From the NCBI GenBank assembly GCA_963932465.1, contig OZ010786.1:533265073-533329072 (forward strand): DNA of 64,000 bases. Reading direction: 5' to 3'. Shown piece after piece: positions 46,412 to 57,135 of this stretch; within the stretch, counting starts at the first letter, position 1, and the number at the start of each line of letters is the position of its first letter. A program made the position numbers and the translations under genes. The notes under the pieces are model-generated. The model was not told the DNA's origin, did not search any database, and worked only from the letters and a program-made list of their open reading frames with translations. The stretch comes from Maratus speciosus (lineage: Eukaryota; Arthropoda; Arachnida; Araneae; Salticidae).

Positions 46412-48130
46412 GGGGAGACCGGGGCTAGTAGTGACATTTTCGACATTTTTTATATTAGCTGTAAAATTTGAACTGAAGCGAAACATTTAGTGTATCATAT
46501 GATTAGAGTAAATCTTATGTAACATATGTATAAAACTACTATTAACATTATTAACGTTTTCATAACACAACATGAATTCTGCGTAACATCGAAATTTGTC
46601 ACTTCTAACCCCCTCTACGGGGCAAGTTGTGATATTCTTGGGGCACATTGTGAAACATAAATGACACATACAAGTACATTGTAACATATACAAATTATGT
46701 AAGAAAGGCGATTAAATGGGATATGTTAAATCAAGAATGAGAAATTTATTCTTTTATAACATTCTCAACACAATAAAACACTTTCATGTTTTAATAATAT
46801 TGTAAATCAAATGAAAATAAAATAGTTAAATTGTTAACACTTGTAAACTATTAGTCCTTTATAAAGACACTTTTAGAGACACTTATCAATAAAAAGAAAA
46901 AAAAAATATCTTGATCAGGAAAGAAATAAAAAACAAACCAACACTAATCTTTGGCCATATTGATCTTTGACTCGGTAGCCTACTACAACGTGTAGGCCTA
47001 TATAATATATTTTTAATCACGCATTGTCATAGCTTGTTTCGGCGTCTGATTTGCAGTTAATACAAATATAATAATGTTCATTTTTGGTACATTTGACATG
47101 CGCCCATATTTTACATGTCATGCATTGCACCCAGTCTTCTCCGGGTTTAGAAATTTTATATAGCTCAAAGAAAACTAGACATAAGCAATTTTCGTCAACT
47201 TCAGAGCTATCCAGTACTTGCTTCTCCCTTTTTTCAATAACCTATTTATAATAATTTTTTTATGCTCTGCTTGGCCTTTCAATACAGTTTCTTTTTTGCT
47301 TTATTTTCTTCAATTTATTTTCTGCGTTCTTTTTATTTTTGTTCTGCTCGAATTTTCTCTTTTACAGGTGTGCTTGTCATAATGGCAGATTTCAAACATT
47401 TACGAATAGTTCGCTTGCCTTTTCGAGGTTCTGCTTTAGGGTGGGGTCTTATTTCTGTAAGACTTACCACTGGCACATTGCTATTATCAATTTTCATATA
47501 ATAATCTAATTCAATGAGATTTCTTACTTCTGAAGACGGTCCTGCAATCTCACCATCATTGAACTGTTTTTGGGCTTTCCTTAAACTGCACCTTCCGGAT
47601 TTTACTTCTATTGCAGCCCCATCATAATCTACTAAATAGCTTTAGCTCTTTCAGAACGCCTCTTGTAAATTCGCATCATTTTTCCTGAAATATAAAAACC
47701 TCCATTAAAAATTATGCTGGGGTGAGTAGTGACACCGTCACAACGTGCCTCTTGGGCTTCGTCACAACTAGCCCCGCGTTACGCCATTTTGAACGTTATT
47801 CATTAGTTTCCGAATTGTTGACATGGTTAACAAATGAAATACATTGAATAACAGCTCAAAATATAAGCATTTAAATAATGTTAGGGAAGTTTACATACCT
47901 CAGTATTGCTAGTGGCAATGACGATTCCAACGTAGGTCGCAAAATTTACTTTTACGATAGAAAAGAAGATAAATATTTTTTTCTCGAAAACAACGCAACG
48001 TTACACTTCAAAACATACGCAACACACTGAGACAATCAACCTCTTCACTCACATGACGTGACAGGTGCTGTCTCAGTTAGGAAGCTCGATGGCACAACTT
48101 GCCCCAGACACAACTAACCCCGGTCTCCCC
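46412..48130 (-). mobile_element. pogo-like DNA transposon, 1.7 kb, internally deleted
   Basis: The ends are TA|GGGGAGACCGGGGCTAGTAG and the inverse of GGGGAGACCGGGGTTAGTTG, also next to TA. Several GGGGCAAGTTGTG-like subterminal repeats lie near both ends. The minus strand retains the two ends of a transposase gene whose middle is gone. TA target and protein remnants agree with the pogo/jerky (DDE_1) group. Confidence 0.88.
47017..47679 (-). pseudogene. pogo-like transposase relic: HTH start fused to PHD-like end
   Basis: The minus-strand start MMRIYKRRSERAKAI matches the N-terminus common to this family (M.R.YKRKTERG). Traces of the Psq-type helix-turn-helix region follow (EVKSGRCSLRKAQKQFNDG). 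The sequence then jumps to C-terminal parts: VSLTEIRPHPKAEPRKGKRT, IRKCLKSAIMTSTPVKEKI and a cysteine/histidine PHD-like finger, WVQCMTCKIWAHVKCTKNEH then YYICINC. It ends at a TGA at 47017. The central DDE catalytic domain, several hundred residues in this family, is absent. Stops and frameshifts also break the rest. In an intact element the HTH binds DNA; the finger's role is not certain. Confidence 0.82.
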
Positions 48131-48370
48131 TACTCATGTTATTTCCGCATTACTGAATTTAATATGCAGAGTCGTAATAAATTTTGAATTCATGCATTTT
48201 TGCATAAGAGTGCAACAGCTATTGCACCAAGATATGAAAATTTATAAAACTAGTTATAGTACGAAGGAACGTCATTTGCCACCTTTGACGGAAAATTTCC
48301 GACTTGTTTCTCACAGAATCTTAAAATAAGCTATTATAGTATATTTTTGTGATGTATTTAAATTTTCTCC

Positions 48371-48935
48371 AGTTAAATAATATAACAACGGTTAAATTCG
48401 TTAAAACTATACTTTTATTTCTAAATCATAAATTTTACGATAAAATTTCCCAGATTTTTAATTCATAGCTTCAAAGGCAGTTAGAAAGGAAATATTTTCG
48501 AGTTTTTCAAATAAGAGACTTCTTTTAAATATTCAGAAAGTAGTGTTATCTACTTTCGACAGTGCATATTCCTTTTATTCATTCTACGCCTTAGAATTCT
48601 TATCTCAGGAAGCGTACACTCGTTTTGCATATTTACACGACTTCCAAACATATACTTTAGAAAAGGAACCTTATCTTACGAATTTAATTTTCTGTGCATG
48701 TGTAAGCTACTTTTTAAAAAATAATATGCATATACAGGTCTTATCTGTAATTAGAGAAAAATAGAACTAAATGATAAGTGATCATGCCTGAGGATAATGC
48801 GAAATATTTTCTCCTTAATTAATAAAAGTATATTTCTTTTGAAAAAGTGGGAGTTAAGCGGTAAGCGCTTAAATATCCTGATAATTACACGGTTTATTAA
48901 TGAGTCTTTATAGGTCACTCTAAAAAAATAAATGT
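48371..48935. repeat. direct segmental duplication, right copy
   Basis: It is the partner of 45483-46095. The pogo-like element lies between the two copies and is not itself duplicated. The copy includes a 73-codon plus-strand frame at 48543-48764 that is not shared as an open frame with the left copy, so it is unlikely to be coding. Confidence 0.8.
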
Positions 48936-48964
48936 ATAAATTATACACTTATACATAAGTATAT

Positions 48965-49412
48965 GTGTAAATTTGTATAACTAAATTATTTTTCGTAAAA
49001 TTTACTCTCCTGTCGTTAACAATTACTTGTATTTTCAGAGTTTATCAGGTAATGGAAATGGGTAATTTCTTATACATTCAAATCTCAAACAAGTGTGTAA
49101 ATGTACAAAAGTTTAGGGATGTACCCTAAATGCTGTGTTAAATTTACATATTTTGCATATTACACCGATATATGTGTAAGAATATTACAAAGATATATGT
49201 TTAAGAGCAGAATATTATACAGAAATATGCTTACAAATTTTACACAGCTATATGTGTAAGAACAGAATATTACATAGAAATATGTGTACATATATATGCT
49301 CAATAAACATCGATACTTGAAAACTTGGCTAATGTAACGGTAGCTGAATGATCAAACTATGGCTTTGGAAAGTGGAAATTTCTTAGTTCGTTTCTTGTTT
49401 CGGTAAGTATTG
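48965..49412 (+). repeat. TATGTGTAAGA-rich repeat element, copy 1
   Basis: It contains repeats of ATATGTGTAAGAACAGAATATTACA type (49160-49300). These are followed by CTCAATAAACATCGATACTTG and TTAGTTCGTTTCTTGTTTCGGTAAGTA. It is an inverted relative of 59155-59690. Confidence 0.65.
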
Positions 49413-51297
49413 CATGTTTCCTTTCGCTTGAATTAAATGAAGATTTTTCCCTCCTGATGTTGGTGTATCTTTGATCAGCTAACTGAAGAGTTGACCTAAG
49501 TTGACGGAAATTTATAATAAAAAAAAAAAAAAAAAAACGACTAAATCCAGAAATAGTACAGTCTTCAAAATTGCCGAATTTTATATTTTACAGTGATTTT
49601 ATTTAGATCTTACAAGTTCTGTGCAGAATGTTTGCATACTTTTTATAAATTAAAGTTATACAACTTTGTAGTCTTAAACAAATCTTCCGGAAATGTGCAT
49701 TTGTTCTTCATGCAAGTTTGTTTCGAAATCATAAAAATATTTAGTTCGAAATTTACATCCCAAACAATAAGGTTATGCAATATTCACACAAAATCCATCT
49801 TTAATCCATCATGTGTTATCATGTGAAATTTACGGGTTAACTGCGTACTTCAATTTTGTCTAACAACGTTTTACACACTTCAGCATCTTAATGAGTTATC
49901 ATCAACAATTCCCCAAATTATCTATCTTCAAGAACTCGATTCCCAAATGGAAAAATTTGACGTCCATAATTATTTAAAGAGAAATTAATTATCTCACAAA
50001 GAAAAAAAAAAACAGTAATTATTTAGAACTAGAAAGGTAGCCCGTCAAAAATGACGGAAATTTAGATATAAAGATATATACAACTCATGTGCAAGAATAT
50101 GAGTTTTCTCGCTTGTTCCGCTGTGATAGATGAAAATAACACATTTTAAGAACGAAACACATTTTTGAAAAACTGTGTACAGTAGAAAACCACTAATCTG
50201 CACAGTTTGGTTCCAAGTGTTATGCAGATTTGAGGCTTTTTGCGGTCATGTCTATTCAATCTTTGTTTACATTTTTTTTTTAATTCATATATTGGACAAT
50301 TTAGATTGTTGAGCCTTAAAAATAAATAAATAACACACTTGAAGTAAGGTTAAAAACTATTAAATTATCGTATACGATTTCATGAAATGGTATAATATAG
50401 TATTATATGTGTGTGCTTCACGATCTTGGTTACGACGTTGGCGAAATTGGCTGCAACTTGTCATAATCCTAATAGTGTGGGCCGCTATAACAAAAAAAAA
50501 TAACCAGTTTTTGTAAAGTTTCTGATATAAAGTAGCTTTCAAAAGCTTGTGTAAAATTGCAGGCCGTTCTCGTGTTATGTCAGTCCTAGGAATAATATTT
50601 CTAACACTGAAGATTTTCCATGTATATATGGAATTTAGAAAAGCTTCTCCAAAAGAAAGGTCCTGAAATGACATTGTAATTCCTCTAACTTCAAAGTTTA
50701 ATCGGGCCCTGATGTTGAGTACTGAAATCTAATAAATACAGTTATTTTGAATATTACAACAGAATTAAACAGTTAAACTTATTTAACTTAAACCCGCTGT
50801 TACTTCCCGATGTTATTTTTTAGTATTAAGAAAGAAAATTATTTAAAATTTTCAAATTATGCATTTATGATTTTTTTCCGTCTTTAATAACTAAATAATG
50901 AAAAAGTAGGCTTTTGTTCTGAGCTCATAAATATGACAATAAAATAATGTAACTAAGAGACATTGCAAAATTAAATCTTTGTGATTACAAACCATAAACA
51001 AACGATACCGCCACCATTTTACCTACTATGACGTCATTAGAATATTGCCCATTGTTTGTTGGAGAACTTACTTTGTGAATGATTATCTCAATGATTTAAT
51101 ATTTTTGACGTTTCACGATGAATGAATCACGTGAGTTTGTTTAGGTTTATGGAATGAGATATTAAGCTGTGATCAAATTTCAATTGAAGTTATCCAAGGA
51201 TATATGTATTTTTAATCGAAATTAAAAACAATGCTTTGATCTCGAAATAAAAAGTTTTAGTTTGTATAATTTGTTATTTCTGTTAATTATTTATTTA
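49413..51297. other. 1.9 kb, no gene recognised
   Basis: The longest frame is 104 codons on the minus strand (50360-50674, starting MSFQDLSFGEAFLNSIYTWK). I do not recognise it, and its composition is not distinctive. CAGTAGAAAACCACTAATCT near 50181 resembles a pogo-type tip, but I found no partner. An A-run lies near 49519-49536. Confidence 0.45.
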
Positions 51298-51488
51298 AGT
51301 ACTTTTCCATTATAGCGCATTTTTAAAAAAAGCTTGGCGCGATTTGGGCATCAGAAAGTGAGATATGTTGCGAAAATATATAAGCAGCTATGAAAACAAA
51401 TCTAATGAACTTTTATCTTTGTTTATATATGCACTTATATGCATAAAAAAATCGTTTCTAAATATATATTTTTTTTAATACAAATTAC

Positions 51489-52021
51489 GGCACAGATTTC
51501 AGATATGAACCGGGATACCTAACTGGCGCCAAAATGGCGTTATTTTGCCTGCTATGGTAACCCGGCTATTGTTTTTTATTTATTAATAAATTGTTTATGG
51601 CACAGATGTCGTATTCGCCCCATATTGGCGCGATTTTTTTTGACGCCAATATCATATAAGCAACCGGTACTTAACTTGCGCCAAAGTGTCGTTATTTTGC
51701 TTGATGTGGTAACCCGGATTATGTTGTTTATGCTGTTGATGTTTTCGCCAAATTGGCAACCGAAAAAAATCGCGCCAATATGGGGCGAATATAACATTGT
51801 GCCTTGTTTATTTACTTTTATTTTTTGTTTTTTAATTATATAAACTGCTTTGTTCTATAGTTATTATTCAAACTTTTATTTATTTATAGTTATTTCCTTT
51901 TCAAAATGATAGCAAATAATTGAAAAATATATAAGTAACTGGTATTCGAAAGCGAGATTTCTGCCAAATTGGCGCCATAGAAAAATCAGGCCAACCCCCA
52001 TGCGTATATGACATCTGTGCA
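51489..52021 (+). mobile_element. M1b long variant with 8-bp TSD
   Basis: The left end is GGCACAGATTTCAGATATGA and the right end GCGTATATGACATCTGTGCA. The flanks CAAATTAC (51481-51488) and AAAATTAC (52022-52029) differ at one base. M3 copy 3 has the empty site CAAATTAC at 54299-54306. It shares its long interior with 10711-11055 and contains an M1 at 51599. Confidence 0.88.
51599..51803 (+). mobile_element. M1 MITE nested in M1b, exact TSD
   Basis: The ends are GGCACAGATGTCGTATTCGC and ...ATAACATTGTGCC. It is flanked by TTGTTTAT at 51591-51598 and 51804-51811, exact. The related M1b at 10711 has the site once, at 10868-10875. Confidence 0.96.
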
Positions 52022-52080
52022 AAAATTACTTCTGTTTCTTTATAAAAATGGGTAAATAGCTTTTTTTATATTAAATTGTC

Positions 52081-52290
52081 GGCACAGATGTCATATACGC
52101 CCATATTGGCGCGATTTGTTTTTTTTTTTTTTTTGGCGCTGATGTCATATACGCAGCGGGTACTTAACTGGCGCCAAAGTGTCGTTATTTTGCTTGTAAT
52201 GGTAACCCGAATGTTGTTTATGCTGTTGATGTTTTCGCCAAATTGGCGTCGGAAAAAAATCGCGCCAATCGCGTATATGACATCTGTGCC
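52081..52290 (+). mobile_element. M1 MITE, first of an adjacent pair
   Basis: The ends are GGCACAGATGTCATATACGC and ...GTATATGACATCTGTGCC. The flanks AAATTGTC and AAATTGTA make an 8-bp duplication with one mismatch. It contains a T-run of about 17 bases. Confidence 0.93.
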
Positions 52291-52301
52291 AAATTGTATG
52301 C

Positions 52302-52509
52302 GGCACAGATGTCATATTCGCCCCATATTGGCGCGGTTTTTTTCTGACGCCAATGTCATATACGCAACGGGTACTTAACTGGCGCCAAAGTGCCGTTATT
52401 TTGCTTGATGTGGTAACCCGGATTATGTTGTTTATGCTGTTGATGTTTTCGCCAAATTGGCAACCAAAAAAAAATTGCACCAATATGGGGCGAGTATGAC
52501 ATCTGTGCC
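52302..52509 (+). mobile_element. M1 MITE, second of an adjacent pair
   Basis: The ends are GGCACAGATGTCATATTCGC and ...GTATGACATCTGTGCC. The flanks TTGTATGC (52294-52301) and TTGTATAC (52510-52517) differ at one base. The left flank overlaps the right duplication of the preceding M1, so the two inserted independently and almost at the same base. Confidence 0.93.
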
Positions 52510-52616
52510 TTGTATACATAAGGAAAAAATTGCTTGTGAGTATGAAGCAGTAAATAGGTTGCCAGAAAATACGTTGGCAAACTTCTTTCTCGCCAAGAAA
52601 CTTTTCTCCGAAGTAT

Positions 52617-53092
52617 TGTACATAAGCAATGATTGCTAGAAATGCATTTTTAATTATGATATGCGCTTTTATGTTTCACTACATTTATGCATACTATACT
52701 GTGTGTATAAATGCTACAGTTCATATGCAGGGCTACACAAAATAATTCGTAAGGGTTACTAAGTATGAGAGTAAATTGCTTAAGGGTGGTTTTTAAAGGA
52801 GTTATGCAATTTTACGCTGAACTGCATTTAGTTTCCTAAGAAATTTTGTAGAATATAAATAAAATGATATACATGGTCACGCAAAGAATTAGATACATAA
52901 CCGTCTATGGATGATAATATCTGGAAATGTGATTTCAGTAGTTTTAAGAGTAGTTTAAATTAAATTTTAGCTAAAAAGTGGCATGTAATAACTATGTAGG
53001 TACTATTGGCTATGGACGGTAACTGCTGAAATCAATTTTTAAATTTTTTTATGCGTTTCTAAAATGTTTACTTAGTCATCTTGGTACTTCTT
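52617..53092. other. no gene recognised
   Basis: AT-rich spacer between M3 copy 2 and M2 copy 4. Confidence 0.5.
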
Positions 53093-53306
53093 AGTTATCC
53101 CGTCGACCAAATTACTGTCGCCAAATTGTAAGATTAATTGCCAATAATGGTTGCCATTAATTAATTAATTAAATGCCAATAATGGCCAATAAAACCATTA
53201 ATTCGACGTTTTATTTGTATTTTTATTTTGTTTTACCATGTTTTACTATTGATTGGCGATTTATATAATTTGGCGAAATTGGTCGACGGGATATCTAAGA
53301 AGTAAT
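53093..53306. mobile_element. M2 MITE copy 4 with 8-bp TSD
   Basis: The ends are GGTACTTCTTAGTTATCCCG and the inverse ...GACGGGATATCTAAGAAGTAAT. The flanks GTCATCTT and GTTATCTT agree at seven of eight bases. It is shorter than copy 3 because of an internal deletion. Confidence 0.88.
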
Positions 53307-53481
53307 GTTATCTTATTTATCTTATTTCCCTAAATAACGAAGTTTTGTTAAAGCATTTAGGATGTGTTGGAAAGTGTTTCATATTCTATGCTTAACACAT
53401 GATTTTTCTTTCTTCTTTAGTCTTATTTTGCATTTATTTTATTCTTAATTTTTTAGTCTTATACTGCTTTATAGAAACTTT

Positions 53482-53693
53482 GGCACAGTTGTCATATATG
53501 TTATCATATATTGGCGCGATTTTTTTCCGACGCCAATTTGGCGAAAACATCAACAGCATAAACAACAACATCCGGATTACCATATCAAGCAAAATTACGA
53601 CACTTTGGCGCCAGTTAAGTACCCGTTGTGTATATGACATTGGCGTCAGAAAAAAATCGCGCCAATATGGGGCGCGTATATGACATCTGTGCC
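53482..53693 (-). mobile_element. M1 MITE, inverted, exact TSD
   Basis: The ends are GGCACAGTTGTCATATATGT and ...GTATATGACATCTGTGCC. It is flanked by GAAACTTT at 53474-53481 and 53694-53701, exact. The internal order is reversed compared with most copies. Confidence 0.96.
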
Positions 53694-53787
53694 GAAACTT
53701 TAATATTTAATGTTTAAACTCTTCGTTCCACTCCCCTTGCATATTGTACACACTATAACACGGATACCGCAAAATAATAGACAGTTT

Positions 53788-54471
53788 GGTACTTTTCCAC
53801 TGTAGGGGCTTTGGCATTTTTTAAAAAAAGCTTGGTGTAATTTGGGCATCAGAAAGTGAGATTTGGGTACTTTTCCGTTATGCGGACACCATTGTGCGCA
53901 AGCGTAATAGTTTGCGCAAAATCGTGAATTGAAGCATTTGAAAAATAAAAGAAAAACCATTGTCGATACTAAAGTGAGCGTTTAAAAAATATAACATTTG
54001 AAAATTCCAGACTTTTACGAACTATTTTATCAAATCACAAATATATACTTAAAATAAGTGAACAAATAACTGCTATAAAATAAAGCAATAAAATAAAACT
54101 CATATTAAACTGCTGGCATAAAATTACAAATATCTTTTAGCATTTTGAAATAATTGGCGCATTAGCATACATTTTGGCATGGTGTCCGTATAACGGGAAA
54201 ATATCGAGATTTGTTGTCAAATCATATAAACAGCTATGAAAACAAATTTGATAAACGTTTTTGTTTGTTTTATATGTATATTATTGATGTTTTAGGTACA
54301 AATTACATCTGTTTCTGTATAAAATTAGAGAAACGGCTTTTTTATGTTAAATAAATCGTATAAATATCGAAAAAAATGCGTGTGTATATAAAATGAAACA
54401 GTGAATAGGTTCCCGGAAAATATGTTACCAAATTTCCTTTTTCGCCAAGGCACCTATACTGGAAAAGTACC
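53788..54471. mobile_element. M3 MITE copy 3
   Basis: The ends are GGTACTTTTCCACTGTAGGG and the inverse of GGTACTTTTCCAGTATAGGT, followed inside by GCCTTGGCG on both sides. It carries a Merlin-derived element at 53866-54205. The first eleven bases, GGTACTTTTCC, are the same as the Merlin tip. No flanking duplication is recognisable. Confidence 0.88.
53866..54205 (-). mobile_element. 340-bp Merlin deletion derivative with exact 8-bp TSD
   Basis: On the plus strand the left end is GGTACTTTTCCGTTATGCGG and the right end ...CCGTATAACGGGAAAATATC. It is flanked by GAGATTTG at 53858-53865 and 54206-54213, exact. Read on the minus strand it has the first ~60 bp of the Merlin element (through GCGCCAATTA-TTTCA), then jumps directly to the last codons of the transposase (GCTAAAAGATATTTGTAATT) and the 3' end. 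About 1 kb was deleted from the parent. Confidence 0.95.
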
Positions 54472-55514
54472 TAAAGCACATTAAAATCGCGCAGTTAGGA
54501 GCTCACACAGTACACCGTTGTCTATTGGCGGTTATTTTATAAGTAGCATCGGGAGGAAGATGTAAAGATGTACTTTAAATTCTCACCCATAGATTTCGAA
54601 AAAATATCTTAAAAGAGTGGAGTTTAAATTAAATTTCGGTGACCTCCATTATGAAAGAATAATGGTTTTAAATGAGAATTTCGCCAAATCAGCCAGCTAT
54701 TGCCAAGTTGGCTAACATTTGGCGCTACTGTGGTAACCCTGCATTAATATTTTTCAACAATTACTCATTCCAATGAGGTGGTCCTACCGGAATAGTGAGG
54801 GACACACAGAGACTTGGATTTTATATAAATAGATAAATACATCACAGGAACATGTAATATCTTATTACATGATTCTATGAGAAAAAGGGATTTTTTAAGA
54901 ATACTCATTTTTTTTCGCATTTAAAGAAATATATGTGAACCACTAAATAAATCGTTGTAACTCGTAATCCCACGTGAATAAGCACGAACTACAATAAATA
55001 ATGAAGCGATATACTAGAAAAAGTCGATGAAATAGCCCCCGAAAAATGTTAAACAGAAAAGCGTTATAATCGGATGGGAGACTAGGCTGCGGAATGTATA
55101 ATTTGTAAAATATGCTCTGCAGTAGATAAGAATAATCATCTGCATCTCGTCGGTAGTGTGGAACTGCCAAAATATAGAAGATTACCCGTACAAAGCATTG
55201 CATTGTTGCTTCGGAGAGATTCCATAAATAGAGTATGTAACAAATCTGCATTTTTTTTATTAATTCTTTTTAGAACAAAAATATTAAAATAATATTAGCA
55301 CGGATATAAAATATATTATATTTCTTTTTAATTTTTTGTATCGTTTTCCACATTTTTTTTAAATTTTATGTATCGTTTTCGGTTCTAATAAATGCGCACA
55401 ATTTACACATTAAAACAGGTAAACTGATATACAAAAACGGTTTCTCTATCTTTGTACAGTGGATTGTGCATTACCAAATACACGTCTAGTGTGTCATTTT
55501 AAAAATCGGCTAAC
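54472..55514. other. no gene recognised
   Basis: The longest frame is 102 codons on the minus strand (54943-55251, starting MQICYILYLWNLSEATMQCF). It has no recognisable domain. Near 54670-54735 a short TTGGC-rich patch (GCCAAATCAGCCAGC ... GCCAAGTTGGC) resembles the subterminal sequence of the local MITEs. Confidence 0.45.
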
Positions 55515-56801
55515 TCTAGGATAGATGGTCATAGCTTTTAAGGATTGAAATAAAGATTCATAGAATGCAAATACAAGAAATATTGATGCATATTTAAAAT
55601 CCTGATACGTATACTCATCATATTTTATGCAACAAAAATAATTAAATATTGAAAAAAAATGTATTACACGAAATTGAACTTAAAATGGCAGATGGCCATT
55701 TCTCCTTCAAGCAGAGGAGATATGGCCATCCAATACAAGAAAGAAAAAGTTAATTTAAATAGCAAAAACATAACACATTTCTTATAGTTAATCATGAGAA
55801 ACATATATCAATATGTAACTATCAGTTATATGATGTAAAAGGAGTGAATAAAACTAGAATAAACAAAATTTGAAGTATAATTTCAATACTTCACTTTTCG
55901 CAAAACCTTACCACATGTTAGGCAAAGGTCTTGATAATTTGTACACGTTTCATGGAACAACTTCAGGTACCTTACGCATCGTATCCAGACATTCTTTTTG
56001 GATGCGATATTACATTGTTTTGCACAATCAACACAGTGATCCTAATACAATTCTATTTATTTGGGATCTGTAGAATCTGATAATTTAAATGTGTTTCGTT
56101 TTCTTCGCTACTAGAATTGTCGTGTTTTTTTCGCGTTATTTGTATGTTTCTTACATTAGTTTAGTTTATTTAGCAACTTTATCAGTTTCTGTTATGAGAG
56201 TTTCCGATGTTTTTCCGTATTTTCTGAAACAAATAAATCGTTAGGTCTAATTATATTATTATTATTATTATTATTAAAATATTTGTATTAGTTAAATTTT
56301 AAATAATTATACCAGTTAATATATTTATAAACGTAAACGTTATACATTTATTTTAATTATATTTAATTAAAATCATCACACTGTATTATTTTGAATTATT
56401 GATTAAAGATGGCCATCTCTCCTCGATTTCATGTGGCCACTCTCCTGAAATTGATGGTGTGACTGATGGTCGCTCAGTTAAAAGCATCAATAGCCATTGT
56501 ACGTATTTGTTTTAGTCTTAGAGGTAAAGATCAGATTATATACGTGCCTTAAAAGTCCATATAGTAAATAATATATGCAACGTACGTATTGAAAAACATT
56601 CAGATACCTAAGGCAAAAAAATATTCAACCACCTAATTAAATAAAATTACTTACATTTTAAAATCGAAAAACACAACTGCAGGTCGCAATAAATAAACTC
56701 ATTGAACTATTTCATACGAACAAAGTTTATGCTGTAATCTATGATCAAGTTTTGGAGATATTTAGTCTAGCCATCTCCCATCTACGGCCATCTATCCTAG
56801 A
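55515..56801. mobile_element. unknown element with TCTAGGATAGATGG inverted ends
   Basis: The left end is TCTAGGATAGATGGTCATAG and the right end is the inverse of TCTAGGATAGATGGCCGTAG. Internal repeats of GATGGCCATxTCTCC occur near 55690, 55717 and 56408, with an (ATT)n tract at 56257. No flanking duplication or transposase was found. The family is not recognised. Confidence 0.6.
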
Positions 56802-57135
56802 ATTACCTTACACTTTGTTTTGTGTATTTTGGTTATAACACCTTAGGCTGCTCAAATGTGTAAAATTTATCATATAACTCTGATGCACGTGAGTCTGATG
56901 AAAAATGCACGTGAGTAGATATATATGAGTGTACTTTATAAAAAGACCGCCTTTTGTTTATATAGTATATAACCATAATTTTGTGGATATCAATTTCCAA
57001 TTAAATATATATATATATATATATATATTTACGCAAAAAATTTACATGAAGACCAAACTTATATGCTTGGATTGTTTGTTTTCTTTCTTTCAGGCAGTTT
57101 TTTTTTTTTTTTTTTTGAGACCACAAAATATTATA
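56802..57135. other. spacer with simple repeats
   Basis: (AT)n lies at 57007-57027 and a T-run of about 18 bases near 57098. An 81-codon frame at 56929-57174 runs through both and is not a gene. Confidence 0.55.

Larger units (their letters stand above)
51298..52616. mobile_element. M3 MITE copy 2, host to four M1-type insertions
   Basis: The left end AGTACTTTTCCATTATAGCG, then AAAAAAAGCTTGGCGCGATTTGGG, matches M3 copy 3 (53788). The right end has GTAAATAGGTTGCCAGAAAA, TTTCTCGCCAAG and a decayed tip. Removing the nested elements leaves a body collinear with copy 3. The single AGTGAGATATGTTGCG at 51357 is the empty counterpart of the Merlin-derived insertion in copy 3. Confidence 0.8.

Noticed and set aside
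47262..47501. 79-codon plus-strand frame with a hydrophobic start, as a membrane protein
   Set aside because: It is the antisense shadow of the pogo-like transposase relic on the minus strand.
50360..50674. 104-codon minus-strand frame
   Set aside because: No recognisable domain or family, ordinary composition, no sign of splice structure. Left as an unrecognised chance frame.
52145..52519. 124-codon minus-strand frame
   Set aside because: It spans two adjacent M1 MITEs and their junction, so it is a by-product of the repeats.
7906..53640. Recurring frame MLxMLLMFSPNWRRKKIAPIWG at 7906, 51625, 52076 and 53434, looking like a conserved small protein
   Set aside because: It is the translation of the M1 MITE right end (TTTTCGCCAAATTGGCGTC...). 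It appears wherever M1 does and changes frame and length freely.
54943..55251. 102-codon minus-strand frame
   Set aside because: No motif I can name and no neighbouring exons.
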